DNA from: Pseudoalteromonas shioyasakiensis | Lineage (GTDB): Bacteria; Pseudomonadota; Gammaproteobacteria; Enterobacterales; Alteromonadaceae | DNA: 64,000 bases | Reading direction: 5' to 3' | Assembly: GCF_019134595.1 (NCBI RefSeq) | Contig: NZ_CP077770.1 | Span: 2,600,501-2,664,500, forward strand | Part shown: positions 20,691 to 29,779 of the stretch, piece after piece | How the letters are laid out: every line of letters starts with the position of its first letter | Numbering within the stretch: position 1 is the first letter of the stretch | Translations under genes and position numbers: made by a program | The notes under the pieces: generated by a model | What the model was told of the DNA's origin: nothing | The model's input: the letters and a program-made list of their open reading frames with translations, nothing else | The model's database searches: none

Positions 20691-20756
20691 TTTATTTCAC
20701 TCTAAAATAATAACTTATTGATGTTAAAGAATAAGTTAATTTAATTACGAATACAC

Positions 20757-20779
20757 AAATGGGGGCTAGGCCCCCATTT
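20757..20779 (-). terminator. hairpin between infB and rbfA
   Basis: AAATGGGGG and CCCCCATTT form a 9-bp stem with loop CTAGG immediately after infB. The run of T after it is short, so it may be a leaky terminator or mRNA-stabilising stem that lowers rbfA/truB expression. A second, weaker stem (TAACTTATT/AATAAGTTA, about 20711-20738) follows. Confidence 0.6.
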
Positions 20780-20800
20780 AAAGCAATAACTTAAACGAAA

Positions 20801-23458
20801 TTAAAGTGAACGTTGTACTTCAACCGTCTCGAATACCTCGATTTGGTCGCCAACTTTAACATCGTTGTAGTTCTTAACGCCGATACCACATTCCATACCG
20901 TTACGAACATCAGCAACGTCGTCTTTAAAGCGACGTAGTGACTCAAGTTCACCTTCATAGATAACCACGTTATCACGAAGTACACGGATAGGTGCGCTAC
21001 GCTTAACGATACCTTCAGTAACCATACAACCTGCGATTGCACCAATCTTAGGTGACTTGAACACGTCACGAACTTCGGCAAGACCAATGATCTCTTGCTT
21101 GAATTCTGGTGCAAGCATACCTGACATCGCTTGTTTAACTTCTTCAATCAGGCTGTAGATTACGCTGTAGTAACGTAAGTCTAGGTTTTCTGACTCAATC
21201 ACTTTACGAGCTGATGCATCAGCACGTACGTTAAAGCCAACAACGATTGCGTTTGACGCCGCTGCAAGCGTTGCATCAGTTTCAGTGATACCACCTACAC
21301 CTGAACCAACAATCTTCACTTTAACTTCATCAGTAGAAAGCTTAGTTAATGAATCAGCGATTGCTTCAATTGAACCTTGTACGTCAGCTTTAAGAACGAT
21401 GTTAACTTCTGATACATCGCCTTCAGCCATGTTCGTAAACATGTTTTCAAGCTTCGCTTTTTGTTGACGAGCAAGCTTCACTTCACGGAACTTACCTTGA
21501 CGGTAAAGTGCTACTTCACGCGCTTTACGCTCATCTTTAACTACTGTTGCTTCATCACCAGCAGCTGGGATACCAGATAGACCTAAAATCTCAACTGGGA
21601 TAGACGGACCCGCAGACTTAATGTCTTTACCGTTCTCATCTTTCATCGCACGTACACGGCCATATTCAAGACCACATAGTACGATATCACCTTGGTTAAG
21701 CGTACCAGACTGAACTAGGATTGACGCAACTGGACCACGACCTTTATCAAGACGCGATTCAATTACAACACCCGCAGCCATACCTTCAGCTGGCGCAGTT
21801 AGCTCAAGTAGCTCAGCTTGCATTAATACCGCTTCAAGTAGGTCATCAATACCTAAACCAGTTTTCGCAGAGATGTGTACAAACTGTGTTTCACCACCCC
21901 ACTCTTCTGGAATAACGTCTAATTGTGCTAGCTCGTTCTTAACGCGATCTGGGTCGATGCCTTCTTTATCCATTTTGTTTACTGCGATGATTAAAGGAAC
22001 GCCTGCAGCACGCGCGTGCTGAACCGCTTCTTTAGTCTGTGGCATTACACCATCATCCGCAGCAACGACTAGGATTACGATATCCGTTGCTTTAGCACCA
22101 CGTGCACGCATTGATGTAAACGCGGCGTGGCCTGGAGTATCTAAGAAAGTAATCATGTTGCCATTCGTTTCAACGTGGTATGCACCAATGTGCTGAGTAA
22201 TACCACCGGCCTCACCTGAAGCAACTTTTGCAGAACGAATGTAGTCAAGTGTTGACGTTTTACCGTGGTCAACGTGACCCATTACTGTTACAACCGGTGC
22301 ACGAGGAATAGCTGTACCTTCTTCGCTACGGTCGTTTAGAACTTTCTCTTCTAATTCGTTTTCTTTAACGATAATAACCTTGTGACCCATTTCTTCAGCA
22401 ACAAGTTGTGCTGTTTCTTGGTCAATCACTTGGTTGATGGTAACCATGTCACCCATCTTCATCATCGTTTTAACAACTTCAGCACCTTTAACTGCCATGC
22501 GTGATGCAAGCTCAGCAACAGTGATAGTTTCACTGATACGAACTTCGTTTTTCACGTCAGCTGTTGGTTTTTGGAAACCATGTTGTAAAGACGTTGGTGC
22601 TTTAAGCTTGCCTTTCTTACCTTTAGGACCGGCAGCCTGTTTATCTTTTTGAGGTCCTTTTTTCTTTTTCTTACGACGAGCGCTATTCTCTTCACGTGCA
22701 TCAGATTCATCTTCTGCTTCACGTGCGTAAGTTGAAGTCGTAAGGTGGTGATCAGCGCTTTCTTCGCGCTGCTTACGCTCTTCTTCTTCCTTCTTCCAGC
22801 GAGCTTCATTTTCTTCAGCTAGCTTTCTTGCCTCTTCTGCTTGACGTTTCGCTTCTTCTTCAGCTTTTCTCAATGCGGCCTCTTCTGCTTCTTTTTGCAG
22901 ACGCTCAGCTTCGGCGCGATCTTGTTCAGACTTAGCACTTTGCTCTGGGGTCATCTGCTTCTGTTTCGCTTTACGCTCAGCTTCAGCTTTACGTTTAGCC
23001 TCTTCTTTGGCTTTACGCTCAGCTTCTTCTTTCGCTTTGCGCTCTGCCTCTTGTTTCGCTTTAAGCTCCTCAGCTTCTTGCTGGGCTTTAAGCTCTGCTG
23101 CTTTACGTGCAGCTTCTTCTGCAGCTAAACGCTCTTCTTCTTGCTGTTGCTCAATGGCGCTTTTCTTAACGTAAGTACGTGTTTTACGTACTTCAACTTG
23201 CACAGACTTCGCTTTACCTGTAGAGCCAGTTACGCTTAGCGTACTTTTGCTTTTACGTTGCAAAGTCATGCGAGCTGGGCCTTCTGAGCCCGTGCCGCCG
23301 TGCTGCTTGCTTAGGTGATCTAATAACGTCGACTTTTCAGACTCAGTTACCATATCACCTGCTTTTTTAGAAATACCGGCTTGTTCTAGCTGCTGTAGTA
23401 ATTTATCAACAGTTGTACCAATATCTCCGGCTAGTTTTTCAACATTTACTTCTGCCAT
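20801..23458 (-). CDS. infB: translation initiation factor IF-2
   Basis: IF-2 is the GTPase that brings initiator tRNA to the 30S subunit and promotes subunit joining. Length is 885 residues (E. coli 890). Domains: an N-terminal IF2_N, a long charged Ala/Glu/Lys-rich stretch (about residues 105-270) of repeated [15 protein letters not shown] units, a second IF2_N, the G domain with [13 protein letters not shown] and [15 protein letters not shown], and the C-terminal fMet-tRNA-binding domains. It is 25 bp downstream of nusA and in the same operon as the initiator tRNA it binds. Confidence 0.99.
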   Translation of the reverse strand: MAEVNVEKLAGDIGTTVDKLLQQLEQAGISKKAGDMVTESEKSTLLDHLSKQHGGTGSEGPARMTLQRKSKSTLSVTGSTGKAKSVQVEVRKTRTYVKKSAIEQQQEEERLAAEEAARKAAELKAQQEAEELKAKQEAERKAKEEAERKAKEEAKRKAEAERKAKQKQMTPEQSAKSEQDRAEAERLQKEAEEAALRKAEEEAKRQAEEARKLAEENEARWKKEEEERKQREESADHHLTTSTYAREAEDESDAREENSARRKKKKKGPQKDKQAAGPKGKKGKLKAPTSLQHGFQKPTADVKNEVRISETITVAELASRMAVKGAEVVKTMMKMGDMVTINQVIDQETAQLVAEEMGHKVIIVKENELEEKVLNDRSEEGTAIPRAPVVTVMGHVDHGKTSTLDYIRSAKVASGEAGGITQHIGAYHVETNGNMITFLDTPGHAAFTSMRARGAKATDIVILVVAADDGVMPQTKEAVQHARAAGVPLIIAVNKMDKEGIDPDRVKNELAQLDVIPEEWGGETQFVHISAKTGLGIDDLLEAVLMQAELLELTAPAEGMAAGVVIESRLDKGRGPVASILVQSGTLNQGDIVLCGLEYGRVRAMKDENGKDIKSAGPSIPVEILGLSGIPAAGDEATVVKDERKAREVALYRQGKFREVKLARQQKAKLENMFTNMAEGDVSEVNIVLKADVQGSIEAIADSLTKLSTDEVKVKIVGSGVGGITETDATLAAASNAIVVGFNVRADASARKVIESENLDLRYYSVIYSLIEEVKQAMSGMLAPEFKQEIIGLAEVRDVFKSPKIGAIAGCMVTEGIVKRSAPIRVLRDNVVIYEGELESLRRFKDDVADVRNGMECGIGVKNYNDVKVGDQIEVFETVEVQRSL

Positions 23459-23483
23459 AGTGTGTAATACCTCCGTTAATAAA

Positions 23484-24983
23484 TTACTCGTCTGCGAACC
23501 AACAAATGTTACGCGCAGCCATAATTAGCTTACCAGCTTCTTCTTCTGAAAGTTCAGTGATGTCTACTAACTCATCAATGCCTTGTTCAGCTAAGTCTTC
23601 AAGTGTTACTACACCTTTACTTGCCATAACAAATGCAAGGTGACGCTCTAAGCCTTCAAGCGCTAGTAGGTCTTCTGCAGGTTCTGCACCTTCTAGGCTT
23701 TCTTCAGTTTTAAGCGCTTTAGTTGTTAATGCGTCTTTTGCACGTGAACGTAAGATATCAACTGTTTCTTCATCTAAACCGTCGATTTCTAAGAATTCTG
23801 ATGCAGGTACATAAGCCACTTCTTCAAGCGTTGAGAAACCTTCGTTGATAAGTAATGTTGCAAACTCATCATCAATATCTAGGTATTCAGTGAATAAGTT
23901 GATTAGCTTATCTGATTCAGCTTCGTTCTTTTCACGCATGTCATCAACTGTCATTACGTTTAATTCCCAACCAGTTAACTGGCTAGCAAGACGAACGTTT
24001 TGACCATTACGACCGATTGCTTGTGCTAGGTTATCCGCTTCAACAGCGATATCCATTGAATGTGTATCTTCGTCCATTACGATTGACGCAACTTCTGCTG
24101 GCGCCATTGCATTGATAACGAATTGCGCTGGGTTGTCATCGTAAAGAACGATATCAACACGCTCACCACCAAGCTCAGTTGAAACAGCTTGTACACGTGC
24201 ACCACGCATACCAACACACGCACCTACAGGGTCGATACGTTTGTCGTTAGATTTTACCGCGATTTTTGCACGAGAACCTGGATCACGTGCAGCTGCACGT
24301 AGTTCAATCATCTCTTCGCCAATCTCTGGCACCTCAATGCGGAAAAGTTCCATTAGCATTTCTGGCTTAGAACGCGTTACAAATAACTGCGCGCCACGTG
24401 CTTCAGGCTTAACTTCGTAAAGAAGACCACGGATACGGTCACCTGGACGGAAGTTTTCACGCGGTAACATATCATCACGGTAAATAACCGCTTCAGCATT
24501 GTTACCAAGGTCAAGTACGATAGCGTCACGGGTTGCTTTTTTAACAACACCAGTTACTAATTCGCCTTGTTGATCTTTGTATTCCTCAACAACTAATGCA
24601 CGCTCAGCTTCACGTACTTTTTGTACGATAACTTGCTTAGCCATTTGTGTTGTAATACGGTCAAACTTGATTGACTCGATTTGTTCTTCAACGTAGTCAC
24701 CTAATTGTAGGCTTTCGTCTTCAACCTGTGCCGCTTCAAGTGTGATTTCGCTGTAAGGGTTTTCTAAAGAACCATCTTCAAGAACTTCAGCAATCTTCCA
24801 ACGACGGAATGTGTCGTAATCACCAGTTTTACGATCGATTGATACGCGAACTTCGATTTCGCCATCGTGTTTTTTCTTTGTTGCAGTCGCTAATGCGAAC
24901 TCTAACGCTTCAAAAATCTTTTCTTTTGGAACCGCTTTCTCATTAGAGACGGCTTCAGCAACCAATAATATTTCTTTTGCCAT
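23484..24983 (-). CDS. nusA: transcription termination/antitermination factor NusA
   Basis: NusA binds RNA polymerase and nascent RNA, modulating pausing, termination and antitermination. Length is 499 residues (E. coli 495). It has the N-terminal RNAP-binding domain, an S1 domain (about 130-200), two KH domains ([40 protein letters not shown]) and two C-terminal acidic repeats (about 360-495) that contact RNAP alpha. It follows rimP by 38 bp. The operon leader upstream contains several terminator-like hairpins through which NusA could feed back on its own expression. Confidence 0.99.
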   Translation of the reverse strand: MAKEILLVAEAVSNEKAVPKEKIFEALEFALATATKKKHDGEIEVRVSIDRKTGDYDTFRRWKIAEVLEDGSLENPYSEITLEAAQVEDESLQLGDYVEEQIESIKFDRITTQMAKQVIVQKVREAERALVVEEYKDQQGELVTGVVKKATRDAIVLDLGNNAEAVIYRDDMLPRENFRPGDRIRGLLYEVKPEARGAQLFVTRSKPEMLMELFRIEVPEIGEEMIELRAAARDPGSRAKIAVKSNDKRIDPVGACVGMRGARVQAVSTELGGERVDIVLYDDNPAQFVINAMAPAEVASIVMDEDTHSMDIAVEADNLAQAIGRNGQNVRLASQLTGWELNVMTVDDMREKNEAESDKLINLFTEYLDIDDEFATLLINEGFSTLEEVAYVPASEFLEIDGLDEETVDILRSRAKDALTTKALKTEESLEGAEPAEDLLALEGLERHLAFVMASKGVVTLEDLAEQGIDELVDITELSEEEAGKLIMAARNICWFADE

Positions 24984-25021
24984 GGGTTATGCCTCGCTTG
25001 CCCTATTCCTTCGCACTCGAA

Positions 25022-25477
25022 TTAAAACTTTGCGATGATGTTCGCACGTTCAATGTTACTAAGCATAATCATATGCTCAGCGCCATCTGCTGAAAGTGTG
25101 ATCATATCACTGCTAACTGATACTAAATCGCCTTTAAAGTTACGACGACCATCTTGCGGAAGCTTAGTACGCACGCGTACTTCTTCTCCTTGCGCCTTCT
25201 CGTAGTGATCTTGTTTGAATAATGGACGATCAACACCAGGAGACGAAACTTCCAAATCATATTCATTTGTAATTGGGTCTTCGACGTCTAAAATTGCGCT
25301 AACTTGACGACTAACGTCGGCACAATTGTCAACCGTAATCCCTGCATCGTGATCGATATAAACACGTAATGTAGAGTGGCGACCAGCTTGCACAAACTCA
25401 AGACCATGTAACTCAAAGCCTAACATTTCAACGGCCGGTGAGAGCATGGCTAATAAATCTTGCTCAAGTTTTGTCAC
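25022..25477 (-). CDS. rimP: ribosome maturation factor RimP
   Basis: RimP acts in 30S subunit assembly. I start at a GTG at 25477 (MTKLEQDLLAML), because a strong GGAGG lies 6-7 bases upstream and the resulting 151 residues match E. coli RimP (150). A TTG at 25498 in the same frame would add seven untypical residues. Conserved parts include DLEVSSPGVDRPLF. It is the first protein gene downstream of the initiator tRNA. Confidence 0.95.
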   Translation of the reverse strand: MTKLEQDLLAMLSPAVEMLGFELHGLEFVQAGRHSTLRVYIDHDAGITVDNCADVSRQVSAILDVEDPITNEYDLEVSSPGVDRPLFKQDHYEKAQGEEVRVRTKLPQDGRRNFKGDLVSVSSDMITLSADGAEHMIMLSNIERANIIAKF

Positions 25478-25493
25478 GAAAATCCTCCATACA

Positions 25494-25517
25494 AACAAAA
25501 AAAGGGCATATAGCCCT
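25494..25517 (-). terminator. attenuator-like hairpin abutting the rimP ribosome binding site
   Basis: On the minus strand AGGGC-TATAT-GCCCT is followed by a run of about seven T, then GTTTGTATGGAGG leading to the rimP GTG. It is a textbook intrinsic terminator in shape, lying between metY and rimP, so it would let most transcripts end after the tRNA. Leader termination in this operon has been linked to NusA autoregulation in E. coli. Confidence 0.65.
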
Positions 25518-25569
25518 GAAATACTGAGTTTAATAATGATTTAAAATCACCGCCAAGCAGATACAACAA

Positions 25570-25590
25570 CGCCCCGAACCAAGCGGGGCG
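25570..25590 (-). terminator. GC-rich terminator-like hairpin downstream of metY
   Basis: CGCCCCG and CGGGGCG form a 7-bp stem with a 7-base loop; on the minus strand TTGTTGT follows. It is the second hairpin after the tRNA gene in transcription order. Confidence 0.6.
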
Positions 25591-25684
25591 TCACACCTAA
25601 AGCATAAAACTGTGTGGCCTAGGGCCAAGCTTGGTTGCGAGTCAGTCACCTGACTAAATTAAACTAGATAGCCTAAACGCAAAA

Positions 25685-25705
25685 CGCGCATTACCAGAAT
25701 GCGCG
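25685..25705 (-). terminator. first hairpin downstream of metY
   Basis: CGCGCATT and AATGCGCG form a perfect 8-bp stem with a 5-base loop, followed on the minus strand by TTTTGCGTTT. It lies about 60 bases past the tRNA 3' end and is either the tRNA terminator or a processing element. Another small stem (ACAGTAA/TTACTGT, about 25713-25729) lies between it and the tRNA. Confidence 0.6.
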
Positions 25706-25766
25706 ACTTCATACAGTAAAAATTACTGTGCATACTAAGTACACTTACAATGCCTTAGCATGTATT

Positions 25767-25843
<77 letters not shown>

Positions 25844-25912
25844 CCAATAGATATTAAAAAGTAACTTAATATCATTTAATCGAGTGCTTAACACCTCAAT
25901 TCAATGGCGGCT

Positions 25913-25941
25913 ATTATAAGCATGTAGCGCTCAATTAGCAA
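25913..25941 (-). promoter_or_regulatory. metY-nusA operon promoter (sigma70 type)
   Basis: On the minus strand TTGCTA, a 17-base spacer and a perfect TATAAT -10 box are followed by a GC-rich discriminator (AGCCGCC), which is typical of stringently controlled stable-RNA promoters. It lies about 70 bases upstream of the tRNA 5' end. Confidence 0.72.
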
Positions 25942-26087
25942 CCTTCCTACATGAATTAGTTAGACTATTTTTTGCCTAAAATTTTTATGACAGCCTTGTC
26001 ATAAAATTTCCCATAATCGAAAATTCTCGTCTATATTTAGTCATATAATAAGAACAACCTATAGCTTTGGCTATTAAGCGATTTACT

Positions 26088-26549
26088 ATGAGTCTATCTT
26101 CATTTCAAAAAAGACTGTTACTACAAGATATTGAATTGCTAAAACCGGATTTTCACCAGTTTACGAGCGCATATCATCACAGCCTTAATTCTCGTCAATT
26201 AACCATGACAGTTCCTGAGCAAGAAAGCATAACTAAGCGCAGCTATATTCTTTACTGTGCGCTCAACAAAGTAGTAAGCCACCTCGATGACTTACAGCAA
26301 GTCACGCCATTTATTCATTATTTAGCGAATAATCTAAGCTTTTTAAACGTGTCATTTGAGGATATCGATACCCTTTGCGAAGCCTTTATTGATACTCGCA
26401 AATCGTATATTCATCACATTAGCACGCAATTACATCAAGCTTGGCTGCAAGCGACGAGAATATTTGCCAATATCGTAAAGAGTTACTTGTTCGCTTATTC
26501 AAATGTAGTGTCGTTTAGCGCCTATTGCCCTGCACGCTTAAGCTCATAG
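26088..26549 (+). CDS. globin-fold protein lacking heme-binding residues
   Basis: The 153-residue product aligns without a gap, over 75 residues, to my recollection of Vitreoscilla hemoglobin: from QES (query QESITKRS) to the AW pair of the G/H region (query LHQAWLQATRIFANIV). In that alignment the proximal heme His F8 is an Asn (in YLANNLSF), and the near-invariant Phe CD1 is a Met. So the fold is probably a globin but heme binding is doubtful; non-heme globin-like sensors such as the RsbR N-domain are a precedent. I start at ATG 26088; a TTG at 26067 would add seven residues. The end overlaps the convergent DUF4124 gene by 6 bp. No partner gene is evident. Confidence 0.6.
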   Translation: MSLSSFQKRLLLQDIELLKPDFHQFTSAYHHSLNSRQLTMTVPEQESITKRSYILYCALNKVVSHLDDLQQVTPFIHYLANNLSFLNVSFEDIDTLCEAFIDTRKSYIHHISTQLHQAWLQATRIFANIVKSYLFAYSNVVSFSAYCPARLSS

Positions 26550-27317
26550 CTTGGTCAATTCGCTGTTGAGCCTATCTATTTGTTTTTGTTCAATGGCGAT
26601 TAAGGTGTTAAAACGACTCGTTAAAGCTGTCATTTTGTCAGCTAGTGCGTTATCGCTATTCGCATCAGCCAAATTACGAGGGCGGCTACTTAGTTGTTGC
26701 TCAAGCTCTGACATTTGCATGTTTAACTCACTTTGATAGGTATCAATTTTATTTTCATGCTCTGAAATTTTACGCATAATTTGTTTTGAGCGAATAAAAC
26801 TAGCAACCTCATTATTAGCAACCGTATTAGCAGATGATGTTAAAGTGTATTTTTCAGCCGTGAGTCTATCAATACTGCGCTGCTCATTGTCGATAAGTAC
26901 GCCGTAACGCTCAGATACCGCGGTCATTTGCTTGGCGATTGCAGCTTGTTTTTTAGCCCCCACCAAGTTACGCAGCTGAGCATCTGATTGCTCAGATAAA
27001 GCCACTATTTCCCTGTCCATTTTGAGCTTGAATGTGTCAATTTTATTGTTATGTTCTGCTATTTGCGCATCAATTTGCTTTAAACGAATATAACGATCAA
27101 TCTCAGCGGTATCTTGACCTGCTGATGCTTGTGCTGCGTTATCTGACGCGCTCGAAAGGTGTGGGTTTTGCTCTTTTACAGTAATCAACTTTGCATCTTT
27201 GCCACAGGGCTGTTGGCTAAATTCAGCAACACCGTTTTTTTCACAGTGGTAAACAGTGCTGTGGGCCAAAGGGCAAACTAACAGGCTTATAAATAGTAAA
27301 TGTAAGCTAATTTTCAT
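26544..27317 (-). CDS. DUF4124 periplasmic protein with duplicated coiled-coil unit
   Basis: The 257-residue protein has a signal peptide (cleavage near LAHS-TV, residue 20), then a short DUF4124 motif (VYHCEKNGVAEFSQQPCG), the fold often found at the start of secreted proteins of unknown function. Residues about 90-172 and about 174-256 are two homologous units: both run R.KQI...I.EHNNKIDTF ... RNL ... KMTA.S.R...LI..EQ.-.IDRL. They are helical and probably form coiled coils. Function unknown. It stands alone between two plus-strand genes. Confidence 0.72.
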   Translation of the reverse strand: MKISLHLLFISLLVCPLAHSTVYHCEKNGVAEFSQQPCGKDAKLITVKEQNPHLSSASDNAAQASAGQDTAEIDRYIRLKQIDAQIAEHNNKIDTFKLKMDREIVALSEQSDAQLRNLVGAKKQAAIAKQMTAVSERYGVLIDNEQRSIDRLTAEKYTLTSSANTVANNEVASFIRSKQIMRKISEHENKIDTYQSELNMQMSELEQQLSSRPRNLADANSDNALADKMTALTSRFNTLIAIEQKQIDRLNSELTKL

Positions 27318-27448
27318 CTCGACCCTTCCTTAGTAATGACTCATTAAAAATGCCACTAATGTACCTTTTATAGACCATCTTTATCGATCTATCTTTGTGA
27401 TTGCTTCGTAATTACCTAGATTACTTGTTGCTGCAAAGGTTATTAGAA

Positions 27449-28999
27449 GTGCAATATACCACCCTAAGATTTATTTTTGGCGATCAACTCAATGCAAGCC
27501 ACAGCTGGTTTAAAGATAAATCACAACCAGACACACTTTATGTCATCGCCGAATTAAAACAAGAAACCGACTATGTAAAACATCACCTACAAAAAGTGGT
27601 CGCCTTCTTTGCTGCAATGGAAAACTTTGCTAATGCACTGACAAAAGCAAATTTAAACTGCCTGCATATGACACTCGATGACACACAAGGTGATGACTCA
27701 CTTCCAGAGCTACTCACTCGGTTAGCTAAGCATTATCAGTGTCAAAATATTGAGTATCAATACCCAGACGAATACCGCCTTAAAAAGCAACTTGCAGACT
27801 TTTCACAGCAGAGCGAATTTAATGTCAATGCAGTTGATTCGGAACACTTTCTACTACCTTTTAATGATATTGACCAGCACTTTAAGCCAAATAAGCCGGT
27901 GAAAATGGAGTTTTTTTATCGTGCTATGCGCAAACGTTTTAATATTTTAATGGACGATGATAACCAACCTCGTGGTGGCAAATGGAATTTTGATCAGCAA
28001 AATAGAAACAAGTTAAAACCGAGCGATCTTAAAGAAATCCCAGAACCTTTGTGTTTTGGTCATGATGTTAGTCAAATCCTTAAACGGATAGAAAAGCACA
28101 AAGTAAACACCTTCGGTGAATGCAGCGATACGTTAATTTGGCCAACTACTCGCTCTGAAGCAAAGCAGTTACTCGATTTTTTCTGTGACCACTTACTGGT
28201 TCATTTTGGTCAGTTTCAAGATGCCATGACATGCCAGTCCCAGCACCAATGGTCTTTGTACCACAGCCGCTTATCGTTTGCTCTTAATACGAAAATGCTG
28301 CACCCGATGCAGGTCATCGAGCAAGTGTTAACTAGCTTTGATAAGCAACCTATTGATATTGCGCAAGTCGAAGGTTTTATTCGGCAGATTCTCGGCTGGC
28401 GTGAGTATGTACGAGGTATTTATTGGCAAAACATGCCTGATTACGCCAGCAAAAATGCCTTAAATGCCAAGCGTGCCCTGCCCGACTATTTTTGGCATGG
28501 CAAAACAAACATGAATTGTATGCACCATGCCATTACACAAAGTCTGCAAACGGCTTATGCACACCACATACAACGTTTGATGATCACAGGTAACTTTTGC
28601 TTATTAACCGCTATTGAGCCAAGTGAAGTAGATGACTGGTACCTTGGTATTTATATCGACGCCATAGAATGGGTAGAAATGCCCAACACTCGGGGAATGA
28701 GCCAATTTGCTGACGGGGGATTAATTGCCACTAAACCCTATGCTGCCAGTGGTAATTACATCAACAAAATGAGTGATTACTGCAAACACTGTAGTTATAA
28801 CATTAAAGAAAAAGCCACTGAGGATGCTTGCCCATTCAACAGCCTGTATTGGTATTTTATGTTAGAGCACGAACAACAGCTATCGCAAAACCCACGTATC
28901 GGTATGATTTATAACAACTGGTATAAGCAAGATGAGTCAGTTCAGCAAGCCACTCTCAAACGTGCTAACTGGTGCTTGGATAATTTAGAAAAGCTTTAA
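27449..28999 (+). CDS. FeS-type cryptochrome/photolyase (PhrB-like, 6-4 photolyase family)
   Basis: The protein (516 residues from the GTG at 27449) belongs to the FeS-BCP group of bacterial cryptochromes and prokaryotic (6-4) photolyases, which bind FAD, a lumazine antenna and a [4Fe-4S] cluster. Four cysteines occur at residues 357, 445, 448 and 461; their spacing (88, 3, 13) is identical to the cluster ligands I recall for Agrobacterium PhrB (350, 438, 441, 454). N-terminal TTLRFIFGDQLNASHSWF is typical of the group. I chose the GTG because AAAGG lies 9 bases upstream; a TTG at 27401 is open but would add 16 untypical residues. Likely role: light-driven repair of (6-4) UV photoproducts. 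Confidence 0.9.
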   Translation: MQYTTLRFIFGDQLNASHSWFKDKSQPDTLYVIAELKQETDYVKHHLQKVVAFFAAMENFANALTKANLNCLHMTLDDTQGDDSLPELLTRLAKHYQCQNIEYQYPDEYRLKKQLADFSQQSEFNVNAVDSEHFLLPFNDIDQHFKPNKPVKMEFFYRAMRKRFNILMDDDNQPRGGKWNFDQQNRNKLKPSDLKEIPEPLCFGHDVSQILKRIEKHKVNTFGECSDTLIWPTTRSEAKQLLDFFCDHLLVHFGQFQDAMTCQSQHQWSLYHSRLSFALNTKMLHPMQVIEQVLTSFDKQPIDIAQVEGFIRQILGWREYVRGIYWQNMPDYASKNALNAKRALPDYFWHGKTNMNCMHHAITQSLQTAYAHHIQRLMITGNFCLLTAIEPSEVDDWYLGIYIDAIEWVEMPNTRGMSQFADGGLIATKPYAASGNYINKMSDYCKHCSYNIKEKATEDACPFNSLYWYFMLEHEQQLSQNPRIGMIYNNWYKQDESVQQATLKRANWCLDNLEKL

Positions 29000-29002
29000 C
29001 AA

Positions 29003-29029
29003 TAAAAAAGCCGCCTCAAATGAGGCGGC
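29003..29029 (-). terminator. terminator of ibpA
   Basis: GCCGCCTCA and TGAGGCGGC form a 9-bp stem with a 2-base apex; on the minus strand seven T follow directly. It lies after the small heat-shock gene and may also stop plus-strand transcripts of the photolyase gene. Confidence 0.85.
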
Positions 29030-29062
29030 AAAACTAACTAGGGGAAACAATGCTGTAGGGTA

Positions 29063-29509
29063 TTACTTGTTTTCGAGTAATTTACCATTACCGATTTCAA
29101 TTTTACGTGGCTTTAAAGCTTCTGGAATTTCACGCTCTAAATCGATACTTAGTAAGCCATTTTCAAGGTCTGCGCCAAGCACTTTAACGTGGTCACCTAA
29201 TTGGAACTTACGCTCAAAGTTACGCTCTGCAATGCCTTGGTGAATGAACTTACGTTCAGCATTATCTTGTTTATCAGCTTTAGTACCGCTGACTTTCAAT
29301 GTGTTGTTTTCTGACTCAATGGTCAATTCACTGTCACTAAAACCGGCTACAGCCATAGTGATACGATATTTGTCTTTATCGAGTGCTTCGATGTTGTACG
29401 GAGGAAAACTTGGCTGCTTATCTGTGCGAGCTGCCGCATCCATTAATGATGCTAAATGATCGAAACCGATGAATGAACGATAAAGTGGTGATAAGTCTAC
29501 TGTACGCAT
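29063..29509 (-). CDS. ibpA: small heat-shock protein IbpA (Hsp20)
   Basis: This ATP-independent holdase binds aggregating proteins and hands them to DnaK/ClpB. The 148 residues match E. coli IbpA (137) closely: RTVDLSPLYRSFIGFDHL at the N-terminus and GIAERNFERKFQLGDHVKV in the alpha-crystallin domain (about 40-130), with the C-terminal KPRKIEI anchoring motif. The leader holds a ROSE-like thermometer over the ribosome binding site and, further up, a sigma32-like promoter, so both transcription and translation should respond to heat. Confidence 0.95.
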   Translation of the reverse strand: MRTVDLSPLYRSFIGFDHLASLMDAAARTDKQPSFPPYNIEALDKDKYRITMAVAGFSDSELTIESENNTLKVSGTKADKQDNAERKFIHQGIAERNFERKFQLGDHVKVLGADLENGLLSIDLEREIPEALKPRKIEIGNGKLLENK

Positions 29510-29513
29510 AATT

Positions 29514-29573
29514 ATATCCTCATATTTAAGCGATATTTTGTTAGTACTCTTCTATTGAACCAGCGCTAACAAA
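29514..29573 (-). promoter_or_regulatory. ROSE-like RNA thermometer in the ibpA 5' UTR
   Basis: On the minus strand the ibpA Shine-Dalgarno AGGA lies inside a hairpin: ATA-TCGCT-T-AAATAT-G-AGGA-TAT. TCGCT pairs with AGGA leaving one bulged G, which is the ROSE signature U(U/C)GCU opposite the SD. Upstream a second stem, TTTGTTAG/CTAACAAA, encloses about 22 bases (29537-29573). ROSE elements precede small heat-shock genes in many proteobacteria, including E. coli ibpA, and melt when warm to expose the SD. Confidence 0.8.
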
Positions 29574-29647
29574 GTTAAATTAATATTTATATATTTCAAT
29601 TACTTTAGTTTGTTTGGGACCCATCAGGCGTCCTCACTAAACTATTT

Positions 29648-29671
29648 ATGGGCGGGTAAAATCTTTTCAAG
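29648..29671 (-). promoter_or_regulatory. sigma32-like heat-shock promoter of ibpA
   Basis: On the minus strand CTTGAA (-35), a 12-base spacer and GCCCAT (-10, consensus CCCCAT) lie about 135 bases upstream of the ibpA ATG. The boxes match RpoH consensus at 11 of 12 positions; the spacer is slightly short. The predicted transcript includes the whole ROSE-like leader. Confidence 0.62.
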
Positions 29672-29779
29672 ATTTTTAGCAAAAAAAAGTGCAGTTTTTT
29701 TAAATTAATTGAAATTTAAACACCCTCTAACGGGTCTGAATAAGTTGATTTTAAAGGGCTAACCGCGTACAAAATAACA

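Noticed and set aside
22800..23130. Repetitive Glu/Ala/Lys-coding tract that might look like a tandem repeat or CRISPR
   Set aside because: It is the known charged linker of IF-2; unit length is irregular and there are no spacers.
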